Source of the DNA: Polyangiaceae bacterium
GTDB lineage: Bacteria; Myxococcota_A; Polyangia; Polyangiales; Polyangiaceae
Length of the DNA: 64,000 bases
Assembly: GCA_019637295.1 (NCBI GenBank)
Contig: JAHBVX010000001.1
Span: forward strand, 719,501 to 783,500
Direction of reading: 5' to 3'
The translations under genes were made by a program, and so were the position numbers. Below the pieces are notes generated by a model. The model was given only the letters and a program-made list of their open reading frames with translations, did no database searches and had not been told where the DNA came from. Each line of letters opens with the position of its first letter. The stretch's first letter is position 1. Shown here piece after piece: positions 8,482 through 16,069 of the stretch.

Positions 8482-9809
8482 GCGCGCCCTCCCAACCAAC
8501 GCACGAGGGCGTGCTCGCGCCGATCCAGCCAGCGCAGGACGCCGAGCACTGGGCGGACGCACCACACCTCGAGCAGAGTGTCGTGATAGCCGCGCTCGAG
8601 CGCGAGCCGGTACAGCCAGCGCTGAGAGCGCTCGGGCAACAGCCGCTCGAAGTGTCGTCCGGTGCGCGCCAGGTGATGGCCCATGGCGGACTCCAGCTGG
8701 TGGTGCTCGTGCAAGAAGGACGGAGCCCGGAGAAACTGCAGCGTTCGCAGCGCGGCGTGAGCCATCAAGTGTACGAGCGCGAGGAAGCGAAAGCCCAGCC
8801 CGATCTCGACGAAGATGATCGCGACCTGCGTCATGGACGCGTAGGCGAGGGCGCACTTGACGTCCGTCTGCACGCGCCCCACGAGCGTCGCGTGCAGCGC
8901 GGTCGCCAGCCCGACCGCGACGAGCAGACTGGATGCCAGCGGAGATTGGTCGAGCAGCGGGCCCGCGCGCAGCAGCACGTACGCGCCCAGGTGTACCGAC
9001 AGCGCTCCGTAGAAGATTGCGCTCGAGGGCGTCGGCCCCTCCATGGCCCGCGGCAGCCAGCCCGACAGCGGGACCTGCGCCGACTTGCCGACCGCGGCGA
9101 ACAGCAGCAGCAGGCACACGGCGGTCGCCTTCGTCGCGCCGAGGGAAGTGCTACCTCCGGGCCAGGCGCCGCCCAGCAACAGCTCGCCGTACTCCGCCGT
9201 GCCCGCCCAGGAGTGGATCAGGATCGCCGTGAGCAGCAGGCCGACGTCGCAGACCCGGTAGACGGCGAAGGTCCACAGCCCGTGTACGAGCGGCGCCTCG
9301 CGCTCGTGGAAGAAGGCGACCAAGAGGGCGGAGGTCAGCCCCACGAGCTCCCAGCCCGCGTAGGCAACGTCGAAGCTGCCGGCGCTGGTGACCAGCAGCA
9401 CTCCCGCGCCGAACAGACACAAGAGCGTCATGAAGCGCCGATGGCCCGCCTCGCGATGCAGGTACCGCGCCGAGAAGGCGGCGATGGTGCCGCACAGCAC
9501 CGTCGCCAAGAACATGAACGGTAGCGACAGTCGATCGAGCAGCAACGTGACCCGAAAAGCGTAGTCGCCGGCGCTGAACCAGGTGCCGAGGTGGACGACC
9601 AGAGCGTCCCTGCCATCCACGTACAGCAGCAGCGCCGTCGCGACGGTGCCCACCACTCCGAGGCCGAAGCCGGCCGCGACCAGCCTGCTCGACCAGCGCT
9701 CCATCGTAGAACGGCCGAAGAGACGCACCAGTCCGAGCATCGCGAACGCGGCGAGGGGAGCGGCGACCACGCTGGTCGCGAGCAGCGAGGCGAGCAGGTC
9801 CAGCGTCAC
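8478..9809 (-). CDS. dabB: DabB: proton-conducting NuoL-like subunit of the DAB inorganic-carbon transporter
   Basis: This 443-residue polytopic membrane protein belongs to the NuoL/MrpA antiporter-like family. It shows the diagnostic segment GKSAQVPLSGWLPRAMEGPT followed by PSSAIFYGALSVHLGAY, with the channel Lys, and an upstream YAGWELVGLTSALLVAFF containing the conserved Glu. In characterised DAB systems this subunit lets protons flow inward to drive the carbonic-anhydrase-like DabA. The GTG at 9809 overlaps the dabA stop (GTGA), fixing the start; the open frame further 5' is only a shadow. The length is near that of other DabB proteins and shorter than NuoL. No other complex I genes are nearby, which supports the DAB assignment over respiratory complex I. 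Confidence 0.85.
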   Translation of the reverse strand: MTLDLLASLLATSVVAAPLAAFAMLGLVRLFGRSTMERWSSRLVAAGFGLGVVGTVATALLLYVDGRDALVVHLGTWFSAGDYAFRVTLLLDRLSLPFMFLATVLCGTIAAFSARYLHREAGHRRFMTLLCLFGAGVLLVTSAGSFDVAYAGWELVGLTSALLVAFFHEREAPLVHGLWTFAVYRVCDVGLLLTAILIHSWAGTAEYGELLLGGAWPGGSTSLGATKATAVCLLLLFAAVGKSAQVPLSGWLPRAMEGPTPSSAIFYGALSVHLGAYVLLRAGPLLDQSPLASSLLVAVGLATALHATLVGRVQTDVKCALAYASMTQVAIIFVEIGLGFRFLALVHLMAHAALRTLQFLRAPSFLHEHHQLESAMGHHLARTGRHFERLLPERSQRWLYRLALERGYHDTLLEVWCVRPVLGVLRWLDRREHALVRWLGGRA

Positions 9810-12577
9810 GGCGGCCCTGCGACGACGCGCACCGGCGCGATCGGTCCTCTGTGGTTCGAGAAGATCGCCAGGGAGCTCGCCTGCACGCCGAGCTCGTCGC
9901 GCTCGGGCACGTACGGGACGAAGCGGCCGTCGTCGAGCAGGTGGATGGCGCTCGAGTCGGGAGCGAGGGTGGCGACCTGCAGCCACTGGTTCTTGACCAG
10001 GCGCCACACGCTCGGTGTCGCCTGAGCTGCAGCGAGGACTCGGTCGGGGTCGGCCTCGATCACCGCGAGCAGCCGCACGGGCTCGTGGATCTCGACCATC
10101 TGCCAGGGCAGCCCGGTGCGCAGATCACTGGCGTGACCGTCCATCACGCCGACCAGACCCGTGATGTTGTGCGGCAGCTTGGTGCCCGAGCCGTAGTGCT
10201 TCTGATCGACGAACGAGAAATAATACTCCAAGTTGATCCCAGCACCTACCGGGACCACGGAGGCGAGCACACGGGTCAGGATCGCTCCGTCCTGGTCGGT
10301 CGTCGGATCGTAGGACATCAAGAAGGCGCGCCGGTCGAGGAACAGCCCGCGCGTGCGGGCGCGGCGACCGATGACGCACACGGCGTTGGTCGCGTGCCCG
10401 TACTCTGGCCTGGGTTGCGCCAGGTCTTCGGCGCGGGCCTCGACGTGCCTCAACGCCGACTCGGGCCCGAGCCTGTGGTGGGGCACGTCGAAGCGCCGGC
10501 AGCGTTCGAGGGCGTTCATTCCTCTCGCACGATCGAGGCGCGAGGCGAGCAGGGTCACCTCCGTGCCCAGCGAGTCGGGGACGTCCGGGAGGTCGAAGAA
10601 CTCGATGGCGTCATCGCAGCTGTCGTGGAAGGCGCCCAGGAAGTGCGTCGACGGCTCGATGGCGATGCCGCGCTCGGCGAGCCGCGCCCGAACCGCGGGG
10701 TGGTTGGCCATCTGGGCGAGGGCCCGAGCGTTGGCGGCGCCGTGACCGCCGCCGCAGGCGCCGCAGTCGTGGGCGGACTCGTGCGGATTGTTCAGGCTGT
10801 GGGAGCCGTGCCCGACGAACGCGACCAGGCGAGTGAAGTCTCGCACCAGGCCGATGTTTACCAGCTCGGACTCGACGATGTCGGTCATCTCGGCCACCGT
10901 GAAGCCGCACCAGTGCCCGTGCCGCGGAGCGTCGTGCTCGCGTCGCTCGAGGGCGAGCTCCGTCTCGACCCGGGGCATCGAGAGCGCGGACACGTGGCTG
11001 CGGAGCGCTGCGGTGGCCCGGGGGAACAGCACCCGCGTGACCAGCGGTACGGCCGAGTACAGACCCATGAAGGTGGTCCACACGGTGCCGCGCAAGAACG
11101 TGCGCGAGCCAACGTGCGCTCCGGCCGCCACGACGCCGAGTGCGTGGCGCTGCGCGACGCGTCGCTCGAGTCGCTTCGCGCGCCCGGCGCGAGGGCGCTC
11201 GTCCACCTCGTGCGCGGGAGTGATGGCGATGGGGCACAGCGGGCGAGGGTGGGCATCGTCGATGCCCTTGTAGTACATGGCCACACCGAAATACCCGGGC
11301 GTGCCGAAGGTCTCGCAGTCCGGGGCCACCTCCTCCAGGTGGCGCCGAATGGACTCCTCGCGCTCGTCGATGCAGAACACGAGCTGAAAGCGCGGGGGGG
11401 GCGGCGCGAAGGGCGGATGCGCGGCCAGCGCGTCGAGCACCTCGATCCGGTAGCGTCGCTCGTAGGCACGTTGGAACACGCGTCGCGCGACGACCTCGTC
11501 GAACCGCGTGATGAACCGGCCGAGCCGTACGCACCCGTCGTCGTCCAGAGCAGCCAGGCGGCTCGCCGTCACGCCGGCCGCGCGCGCGAGCGCGTAGAGC
11601 GTGAAGGCAGGCTCCGGCGGCGCAGCGGGGCTCGGGCTGGCAGAGCTGCCGTCGGCCCCGGCGCGCAGGAGCGCTCGCTCGAGCACCAAGCGCACGGCCA
11701 AGAAGTCCATCAACGTGGCGGGCGGCGCGTGCACCGGGGCTCGATCCGGGCGCTGCTCCAGCTGATGAAACATGCCCGCCCAGCCGGGAAGGGCGAGCAG
11801 CCTCTCCGAGACGTAGTCGACCCAGTCGGGCTCGTGCACCCCGAGCTCGTCCAGGCACGTCAGCACCACGTCCCCGCTATCGAGCTGAGCGAGCTCGAGG
11901 AAGCTCTGTCCCGCCGCGCGAAGCCACTCGATCGGCGGACCGAAGGGCAGTGAGAGCAGCCGCGCGGTGGCGGCGAAGAAGCCCGCGTCGAGAGCCGGCA
12001 GCGTCCAGTAGGCGACCCCCTGGTCGAGGAACGCCGCACACAAACGGATCAGCACCGGGTGTACTTGGGCCAGCGTGCCGGCACCGCGGGCGAGCTGGAC
12101 GTCTGCGGTGCTCGAGGGCGGCGTGCGCCTCGCTGCGCCGAGCGCCGCCTGCCACAGGAGCGGCTCCGCTCGACCCTCGGTCAGCATCCACTCGAAGGTC
12201 GCCAGACTCGGCTCGCGTTCGACCTCCACGGCGAGGAGCCGCGCCAGCTCCAGGCGACTCACCCCGAAGGCGAGGGGTTCATCCGCCGCGTCGCCGAGCT
12301 CGCGGCGCAGCTCGACCTCGAGATCTCGCTCCGCGATGCGCCCTTGGGCCAGCGCGGCTCGATACCCAGCGAGCGACCAGTAGGGCTCCGCGCCGTAGCG
12401 TCGAGCGGCCTCCTCCACGCCTTGCTCGAAGGGCAGCGGCTCGTACGCGTGCAGCGTGTTGTGGTGCACGAAGATGCCGATCGGACCCTGCGCGGGCAGC
12501 ACCTTGGCGCAGTGCTTCACTGCCGCTTCGAGCCGAGCGCGTCGTCCCCCCGGACTGGGACCTGATGGGCCGGTCAC
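9806..12577 (-). CDS. dabA: DabA: carbonic-anhydrase-like subunit of the DAB inorganic-carbon transporter (DUF2309)
   Basis: This 923-residue soluble, membrane-associated protein converts CO2 to bicarbonate in one direction, powered by its NuoL-like partner. The beta-carbonic-anhydrase-like zinc site is intact: C402 and D404 in LVFCIDEREES, H590 in AFVGHGSH and C605 in SAHDCGACGG. The Cys-x-Asp and His-15-Cys spacings match those reported for Halothiobacillus DabA. The early motif IFVHHNTLHAYE is also typical of DUF2309. It is the first gene of a three-gene coupled operon. The family is known in autotrophs and in heterotrophs that need bicarbonate for anaplerotic carboxylation; the latter fits a myxobacterium. 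The start at 12577 is the first ATG in frame. Confidence 0.93.
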   Translation of the reverse strand: MTGPSGPSPGGRRARLEAAVKHCAKVLPAQGPIGIFVHHNTLHAYEPLPFEQGVEEAARRYGAEPYWSLAGYRAALAQGRIAERDLEVELRRELGDAADEPLAFGVSRLELARLLAVEVEREPSLATFEWMLTEGRAEPLLWQAALGAARRTPPSSTADVQLARGAGTLAQVHPVLIRLCAAFLDQGVAYWTLPALDAGFFAATARLLSLPFGPPIEWLRAAGQSFLELAQLDSGDVVLTCLDELGVHEPDWVDYVSERLLALPGWAGMFHQLEQRPDRAPVHAPPATLMDFLAVRLVLERALLRAGADGSSASPSPAAPPEPAFTLYALARAAGVTASRLAALDDDGCVRLGRFITRFDEVVARRVFQRAYERRYRIEVLDALAAHPPFAPPPPRFQLVFCIDEREESIRRHLEEVAPDCETFGTPGYFGVAMYYKGIDDAHPRPLCPIAITPAHEVDERPRAGRAKRLERRVAQRHALGVVAAGAHVGSRTFLRGTVWTTFMGLYSAVPLVTRVLFPRATAALRSHVSALSMPRVETELALERREHDAPRHGHWCGFTVAEMTDIVESELVNIGLVRDFTRLVAFVGHGSHSLNNPHESAHDCGACGGGHGAANARALAQMANHPAVRARLAERGIAIEPSTHFLGAFHDSCDDAIEFFDLPDVPDSLGTEVTLLASRLDRARGMNALERCRRFDVPHHRLGPESALRHVEARAEDLAQPRPEYGHATNAVCVIGRRARTRGLFLDRRAFLMSYDPTTDQDGAILTRVLASVVPVGAGINLEYYFSFVDQKHYGSGTKLPHNITGLVGVMDGHASDLRTGLPWQMVEIHEPVRLLAVIEADPDRVLAAAQATPSVWRLVKNQWLQVATLAPDSSAIHLLDDGRFVPYVPERDELGVQASSLAIFSNHRGPIAPVRVVAGPP

Positions 12578-12653
12578 ACCTGGACCTATTGCAGGGCCGG
12601 CTCATACCACACTCGACGCCCCCTGCCATGCCGCGGCTCGGCCGGGTGAGTGA

Positions 12654-12875
12654 AGCTCGGGGCCCTTTGCGCGTCCAAGCACGGCGGCCCTGAGCGCTGC
12701 CATCGACAAGGCCGAGCTCACCTCCGAGCAGCGGCAGGCGATCCGGACGCAGTTCAGCGGCGCCAGGCAGTCGATGACCGCGGTGCGGGCGGCGAAGCCA
12801 ACCGCGCGACGCAAGGCCATCGAGCTCCTGCACGAGAAGGGCCAGGAGCTCTCGCTGCGGCTACCCAAAGACTGA
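12654..12875 (+). pseudogene. Open reading frame without start codon: probable 5'-truncated helical protein
   Basis: Between dabA and the aldo/keto reductase gene, one plus-strand frame is open from just after a TGA at 12651-12653 to a TGA at 12873-12875. Its last 60 codons read like a real helical protein (AIDKAELTSEQRQAIRTQF and KAIELLHEKGQELSLRLPKD), similar in texture to small Spy/CpxP-type periplasmic proteins. There is no ATG, GTG or TTG at its beginning; the first possible initiator is a CTG at 12690 without a ribosome-binding sequence. It is most simply a remnant that lost its 5' end, or a gene interrupted by an indel. The rest of the 340-bp gap shows nothing else I can name. Confidence 0.4.
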
Positions 12876-12917
12876 GCAGACCCTCGCAAGCGGCGGGGTT
12901 CGAGTACACTCGACCGG

Positions 12918-13772
12918 GTGAAGGCATCCATCGACGTCCGCGGCGTAGCGGTCCCGCACCTCATGTATGGCACCGCCTGGAAGGAAGCGCGCACCGAGGG
13001 GCTCGTTCGCCAGGCGCTCGAGGCGGGCTTTCGCGCCTTCGACACCGCCAATCAGCGCAAGCACTACGTCGAAGCCGGCGTCGGCCGGGCGCTCGCGGCC
13101 GCGATCGCCGACGGCTTGGTCACACGCGGCGAGCTCTTCCTGCAGACCAAGTTCACCTACGAGCGAGGGCAAGACCACCGGCTGCCTTACGACCCCAGCG
13201 CCGACTTCGCCACGCAGGTCACGCAGTCCTTCGAGAGCTCCCTCGAGCACTTGGGCACGACCAGCATCGACTCGTATGTGCTGCATGGGCCGTACGAGGC
13301 CCGGGGCATCGCCGCCGCTGACCGCGAGGTGTGGCGTGCCATGGAGGCGCTGCTCCAGGCCGGTCAGGTGAAGCTGCTCGGGGTCAGCAACGTCAGCCCG
13401 AGCCAGCTCGACGAGTTGGTCTCGTTCTCTGCCGTGCCCATCGCGTTCGTGCAGAACCGCTGCTTCGCGCGCAGCGGCTGGGACGGGAACGTGCGCAAGA
13501 TTTGTGGTGAGGCGGGCATCGTGTATCAGGGGTTCTCGCTGCTCACCGCGAACGATCGCGAGCTGCGCTCACCCGTCGTGGTTCGCATCGCCGGCCGTCA
13601 CGGCGCGACCGTGCCGCAGGTCGTGTTCCGCTTCGCCCTCGCGCTCGGCATGCTGCCGCTCACGGGCACCTCCAACCCCGAGCACATGCGCCAGGATCTC
13701 GCTGCCGACCGCTTCGTGCTCGACCCGGACGAGCTCTCGGTTCTCGAGAGCATCGGCCTCGGCGGACGCTGA
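12918..13772 (+). CDS. Aldo/keto reductase
   Basis: This 284-residue NADPH-dependent (alpha/beta)8 oxidoreductase reduces carbonyl compounds. The catalytic tetrad is complete: D42 in AFDTANQ, Y50 in KHYVEAG, K78 in LQTKFTY and H123 in SYVLHGP. The cofactor-side signature is also present, including LLGVSNVSP and LTGTSNPEH near the end. The length is on the short side for the family (usually 300-330). The start is a GTG at 12918. It converges with the TetR gene at 13792; a short GC-rich hairpin lies between them. The substrate cannot be predicted. Confidence 0.9.
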   Translation: MKASIDVRGVAVPHLMYGTAWKEARTEGLVRQALEAGFRAFDTANQRKHYVEAGVGRALAAAIADGLVTRGELFLQTKFTYERGQDHRLPYDPSADFATQVTQSFESSLEHLGTTSIDSYVLHGPYEARGIAAADREVWRAMEALLQAGQVKLLGVSNVSPSQLDELVSFSAVPIAFVQNRCFARSGWDGNVRKICGEAGIVYQGFSLLTANDRELRSPVVVRIAGRHGATVPQVVFRFALALGMLPLTGTSNPEHMRQDLAADRFVLDPDELSVLESIGLGGR

Positions 13773-13773
13773 A

Positions 13774-13786
13774 GGCGCGAGGCGCC
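13774..13786. terminator. Short GC hairpin between convergent genes
   Basis: GGCGC-GAG-GCGCC forms a perfect 5-bp stem with a 3-nt loop in the 19-bp gap between the converging aldo/keto reductase and TetR genes. The position suits a bidirectional terminator, but there is no T-tract and the stem is short, so in this GC-rich genome it could be chance. Confidence 0.25.
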
Positions 13787-13791
13787 AGCGG

Positions 13792-14457
13792 CTACTTCGG
13801 CTCCAGCAGGCCCCGTAGCATGGCGGAGAGCTCGCGCTTTCGCACTTGCCGCGCCCTGGCCGAGAAGGGCTCTTCACCCACGAGCGCGGCGAGGTCCATC
13901 GCCGTGGCGGGATACATCAGCATCAGGCCCATCAGGTTCGGGATCGTCTGCCGGATGCTGACCTTGGCGATCGCGCCGGTCTTGCGCGCGCGGTCGAGCC
14001 AGGTGCTCAGCCCCGCGTAGAACTCGATCACGCGCTCGGCGGAGCCGGCGCGACTCAGCTCGCTGTCTTGGGGCGCGGTCATGCACACCACGAGCAGGCG
14101 CGCGGCCTCGGGTCGGTCCGCGAAGTAGTCCACCAGCTCGTCGATGGCCGACAAGAACGCCCCGAGCTCGGGCGGGTCTTGGGCTTTGACCGCGCCGACC
14201 CAACCCAAGATGTGCTCGATGATGCCGGTGAGCACGTCGTCCACGATCTCGAGCTTGCTGCCGTAGTGGTGAAACAGCGTGCTCTTGTGCAAGCCGACCT
14301 CGTCCGCGATCATCTGCAGACTCGCCGCCTCGTAGCCTCGCAGGGCGAACAGGCGCAGCGCGGCCTGCTGAATGCGCTCCCGCGATGCCTGCTCGCGGGG
14401 TGACGCCGCCGATGCCGGTGCGGCGCGGGGACGTCTCTTGCTCGCCGGTGCCGCCAT
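13792..14457 (-). CDS. TetR-family transcriptional regulator
   Basis: This 221-residue protein has a basic, Ala/Pro-rich leader of about 25 residues followed by the TetR DNA-binding domain. Helix 1 is RIQQAALRLFALRGYEAASL, then the helix-turn-helix MIADEVGLHKSTLFHHYGSK (about residues 48-70). The rest is the usual all-helical ligand/dimer domain. It lies 3 nt downstream of the ferritin-like gene and is probably co-transcribed. Two 16-bp palindromes upstream of that operon are the likely binding sites, which would make the regulator autoregulatory. The inducer is unknown. Confidence 0.92.
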   Translation of the reverse strand: MAAPASKRRPRAAPASAASPREQASRERIQQAALRLFALRGYEAASLQMIADEVGLHKSTLFHHYGSKLEIVDDVLTGIIEHILGWVGAVKAQDPPELGAFLSAIDELVDYFADRPEAARLLVVCMTAPQDSELSRAGSAERVIEFYAGLSTWLDRARKTGAIAKVSIRQTIPNLMGLMLMYPATAMDLAALVGEEPFSARARQVRKRELSAMLRGLLEPK

Positions 14458-14460
14458 CCC

Positions 14461-15465
14461 TCACACCGGCAGCGTGCGGGAGCCGAGGCTCAGCAGGCTC
14501 TTGACCAAGCGAGACGCCCCGCTGGGCTCGGCCTTGGGGAACAAGAACGCGAGCTTCTTCTCGTACTCGGGGTCCTTGGGGTCGTCCGTGCGGAAGTAGC
14601 GCTCGTTCGTGCCGGGCACGTTGCCGAGCTTCTCCGCCAGGGTCGTGAGCAGCCCGTCGGCACGGCGAAACAGCTCGCGCGGGTCGAGCCCCAGCGCCTC
14701 GTAGTGCTCGACCTTGCTGATCAGCGACAGGCCGAACATGTCGCCAATCGCGTACACGTCCCGCTGCAAGCGGCGACACTGCCGGGGTGAAAGCTCCGTG
14801 AGCCGCTCGGGCAGGTGCAAGACGCCGAGCCCCACGTGCCGCGCCTCGTCCTGCTCGATGTAAGGCAGGAGCTCGGTGAGCACCGGCTCGATCTCACTGT
14901 CTGCCAGAAAGCGGAAGATGGACTGGGCCGACCCTTCTGCCAGGATCTGCATGGCCATCAGCTTGATGGTCAAATCTCGCGTCGCGAGCAGCGAGCGCAC
15001 GCCCGCTACGAAGTACGGATCGAGCTTGGGTACCGGCACATGTAGCGCCGCGAGGTAGTCCCTGAGCACGTAGAAGTGTCGCGCCTCGTCGAACACCTGA
15101 CTCGACGCGGCCATGCGAGCGTCGGGCGCGTCGAGGCGCTCGGCAAGCTCTGCGGAGATGATCCACGCGCCGAGCTCGCCCCACATCAACGTGACGATCA
15201 CATGCGACAGGGCGCGGCGCTTCTCGGGCGCGAGCTGGATCCCCCCGTGTCGGTTCATGGCGGCGCGGAACACCGCTGGCCCGTCCCACAGGTTCGCCGT
15301 GCATTTGGCGTAGATGCGCTCGAGCCGGTTGGTGCGCTCCTCGAGCAGGGCGAGGGGCTCGTCGATCAGGAGCTTCTCGGGTGGCCACTGGCCGAAGCGC
15401 CCGAGCCGCCCGCCGAGCGACAACGTCACGATCCGCCCCAATCCCGTCGCAATTTCCCGGTACAT
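14461..15465 (-). CDS. Ferritin-like (diiron) oxidoreductase-type protein
   Basis: This 334-residue helical protein has two EXXH-like metal motifs in four-helix-bundle context. GELGAWIISAELAERL carries an acidic helix, SSQVFDEARHFYVL gives D-E-x-x-H, and LLPYIEQDEARHVGLGVL gives the second E-x-x-D-E-x-x-H. This arrangement is shared by ribonucleotide reductase R2-like oxidases, AurF-type N-oxygenases and other ferritin-like diiron enzymes. I see no radical Tyr position that would identify R2. No signal peptide is present. It is the first gene of the TetR operon, so it is probably induced by a compound the regulator senses. The reaction could be hydroxylation, desaturation or N-oxygenation; the sequence does not decide. 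Confidence 0.8.
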   Translation of the reverse strand: MYREIATGLGRIVTLSLGGRLGRFGQWPPEKLLIDEPLALLEERTNRLERIYAKCTANLWDGPAVFRAAMNRHGGIQLAPEKRRALSHVIVTLMWGELGAWIISAELAERLDAPDARMAASSQVFDEARHFYVLRDYLAALHVPVPKLDPYFVAGVRSLLATRDLTIKLMAMQILAEGSAQSIFRFLADSEIEPVLTELLPYIEQDEARHVGLGVLHLPERLTELSPRQCRRLQRDVYAIGDMFGLSLISKVEHYEALGLDPRELFRRADGLLTTLAEKLGNVPGTNERYFRTDDPKDPEYEKKLAFLFPKAEPSGASRLVKSLLSLGSRTLPV

Positions 15466-15499
15466 AGGCCTCGTCCTCTCGTAGGGGCCGCGGCGCGAC

Positions 15500-15536
15500 C
15501 CAACCGAGTGGTTGGTTTAGCCAACCGATCGGTTGG
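15500..15536. promoter_or_regulatory. Two tandem palindromic operators upstream of the ferritin-like/TetR operon
   Basis: CCAACCGATCGGTTGG at 15521-15536 is a perfect 16-bp palindrome. CCAACCGAGTGGTTGG at 15500-15515 has the same 6-bp arms with a changed centre. Their centres are 21 bp apart, two helical turns, so two dimers would bind the same DNA face. They lie 35-71 bp upstream of the start codon at 15465. Size, symmetry and position are typical for a TetR repressor, and the operon encodes one. Confidence 0.75.
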
Positions 15537-15605
15537 TGTCAACCCCCCGGGGCATCGGGGGGAGTCCAGGCCGCACGCGCTCGCGCGGATGTCGCGCGCG
15601 GCGCA

Positions 15606-15959
15606 TCACACGTCGAGGTCCAGCCACAGACACGCGAGGGGCACGGCTCGCGGACATCCCCGACGCTCGTCAGCGGGGTCGGGTGGGCCGGGCTGGTCCG
15701 GACAAGCATCCTCGTCGTCGGGCACGCCGTCGCCATCCCGGTCCGGCGCCGCCACTCGCTCGGGTGGAGCCGCGGGTGCAGCGGTCGACTCGGCCTCGGG
15801 CGTCGGCTGCACCAGCGGCTCGGGCTCGGCGATGGTCAGGCTCGCGGGCTTCGGCGGTGGCGGCGGCGTGGCGCAGCCGACGCCGACCAGAGCGGCTGCG
15901 ATGAACTGGGCGCGGCGCGCGAGCACCGCTTGGCGATCCGCAAGGCTCATCGTGTGCAT
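15606..15959 (-). CDS. Small lipoprotein with a thrombospondin type 3 calcium-binding motif
   Basis: This is a protein of about 117 residues: a signal peptide ending in ALVGVGCATP (lipobox), a Pro-rich linker, and one thrombospondin type 3/OmpA-linker-like acidic repeat (DRDGDGVPDDEDACPDQPG) that should bind Ca2+. The C-terminus has two more cysteines that could form a disulfide. Such proteins are usually outer-membrane lipoproteins; many longer relatives carry a C-terminal OmpA domain, which is absent here, so this could be a truncated relative. An ATG at 15959 or 15950 is possible, and neither has a strong ribosome-binding site. The gene is divergent from the VWA lipoprotein gene. Confidence 0.7.
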   Translation of the reverse strand: MHTMSLADRQAVLARRAQFIAAALVGVGCATPPPPPKPASLTIAEPEPLVQPTPEAESTAAPAAPPERVAAPDRDGDGVPDDEDACPDQPGPPDPADERRGCPRAVPLACLWLDLDV

Positions 15960-16069
15960 CGTACTGGGCGCGGGACCCGACCTCCAACCGCGCAGTGCGC
16001 GCGGCTGTGCCACTTCGTGCCAATCCTGCGGGCACGCTTCGTGCAGAAGGTTTGGTTGGGAGGTATCTC

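Noticed and set aside
9851-11953. A 700-codon open frame antisense to dabA and similar long antisense frames elsewhere
   Set aside because: In this GC-rich DNA the frames opposite real genes stay open; this one has Arg/Gly/Val-biased composition, no domain and no ribosome-binding site, while dabA on the other strand has catalytic motifs.
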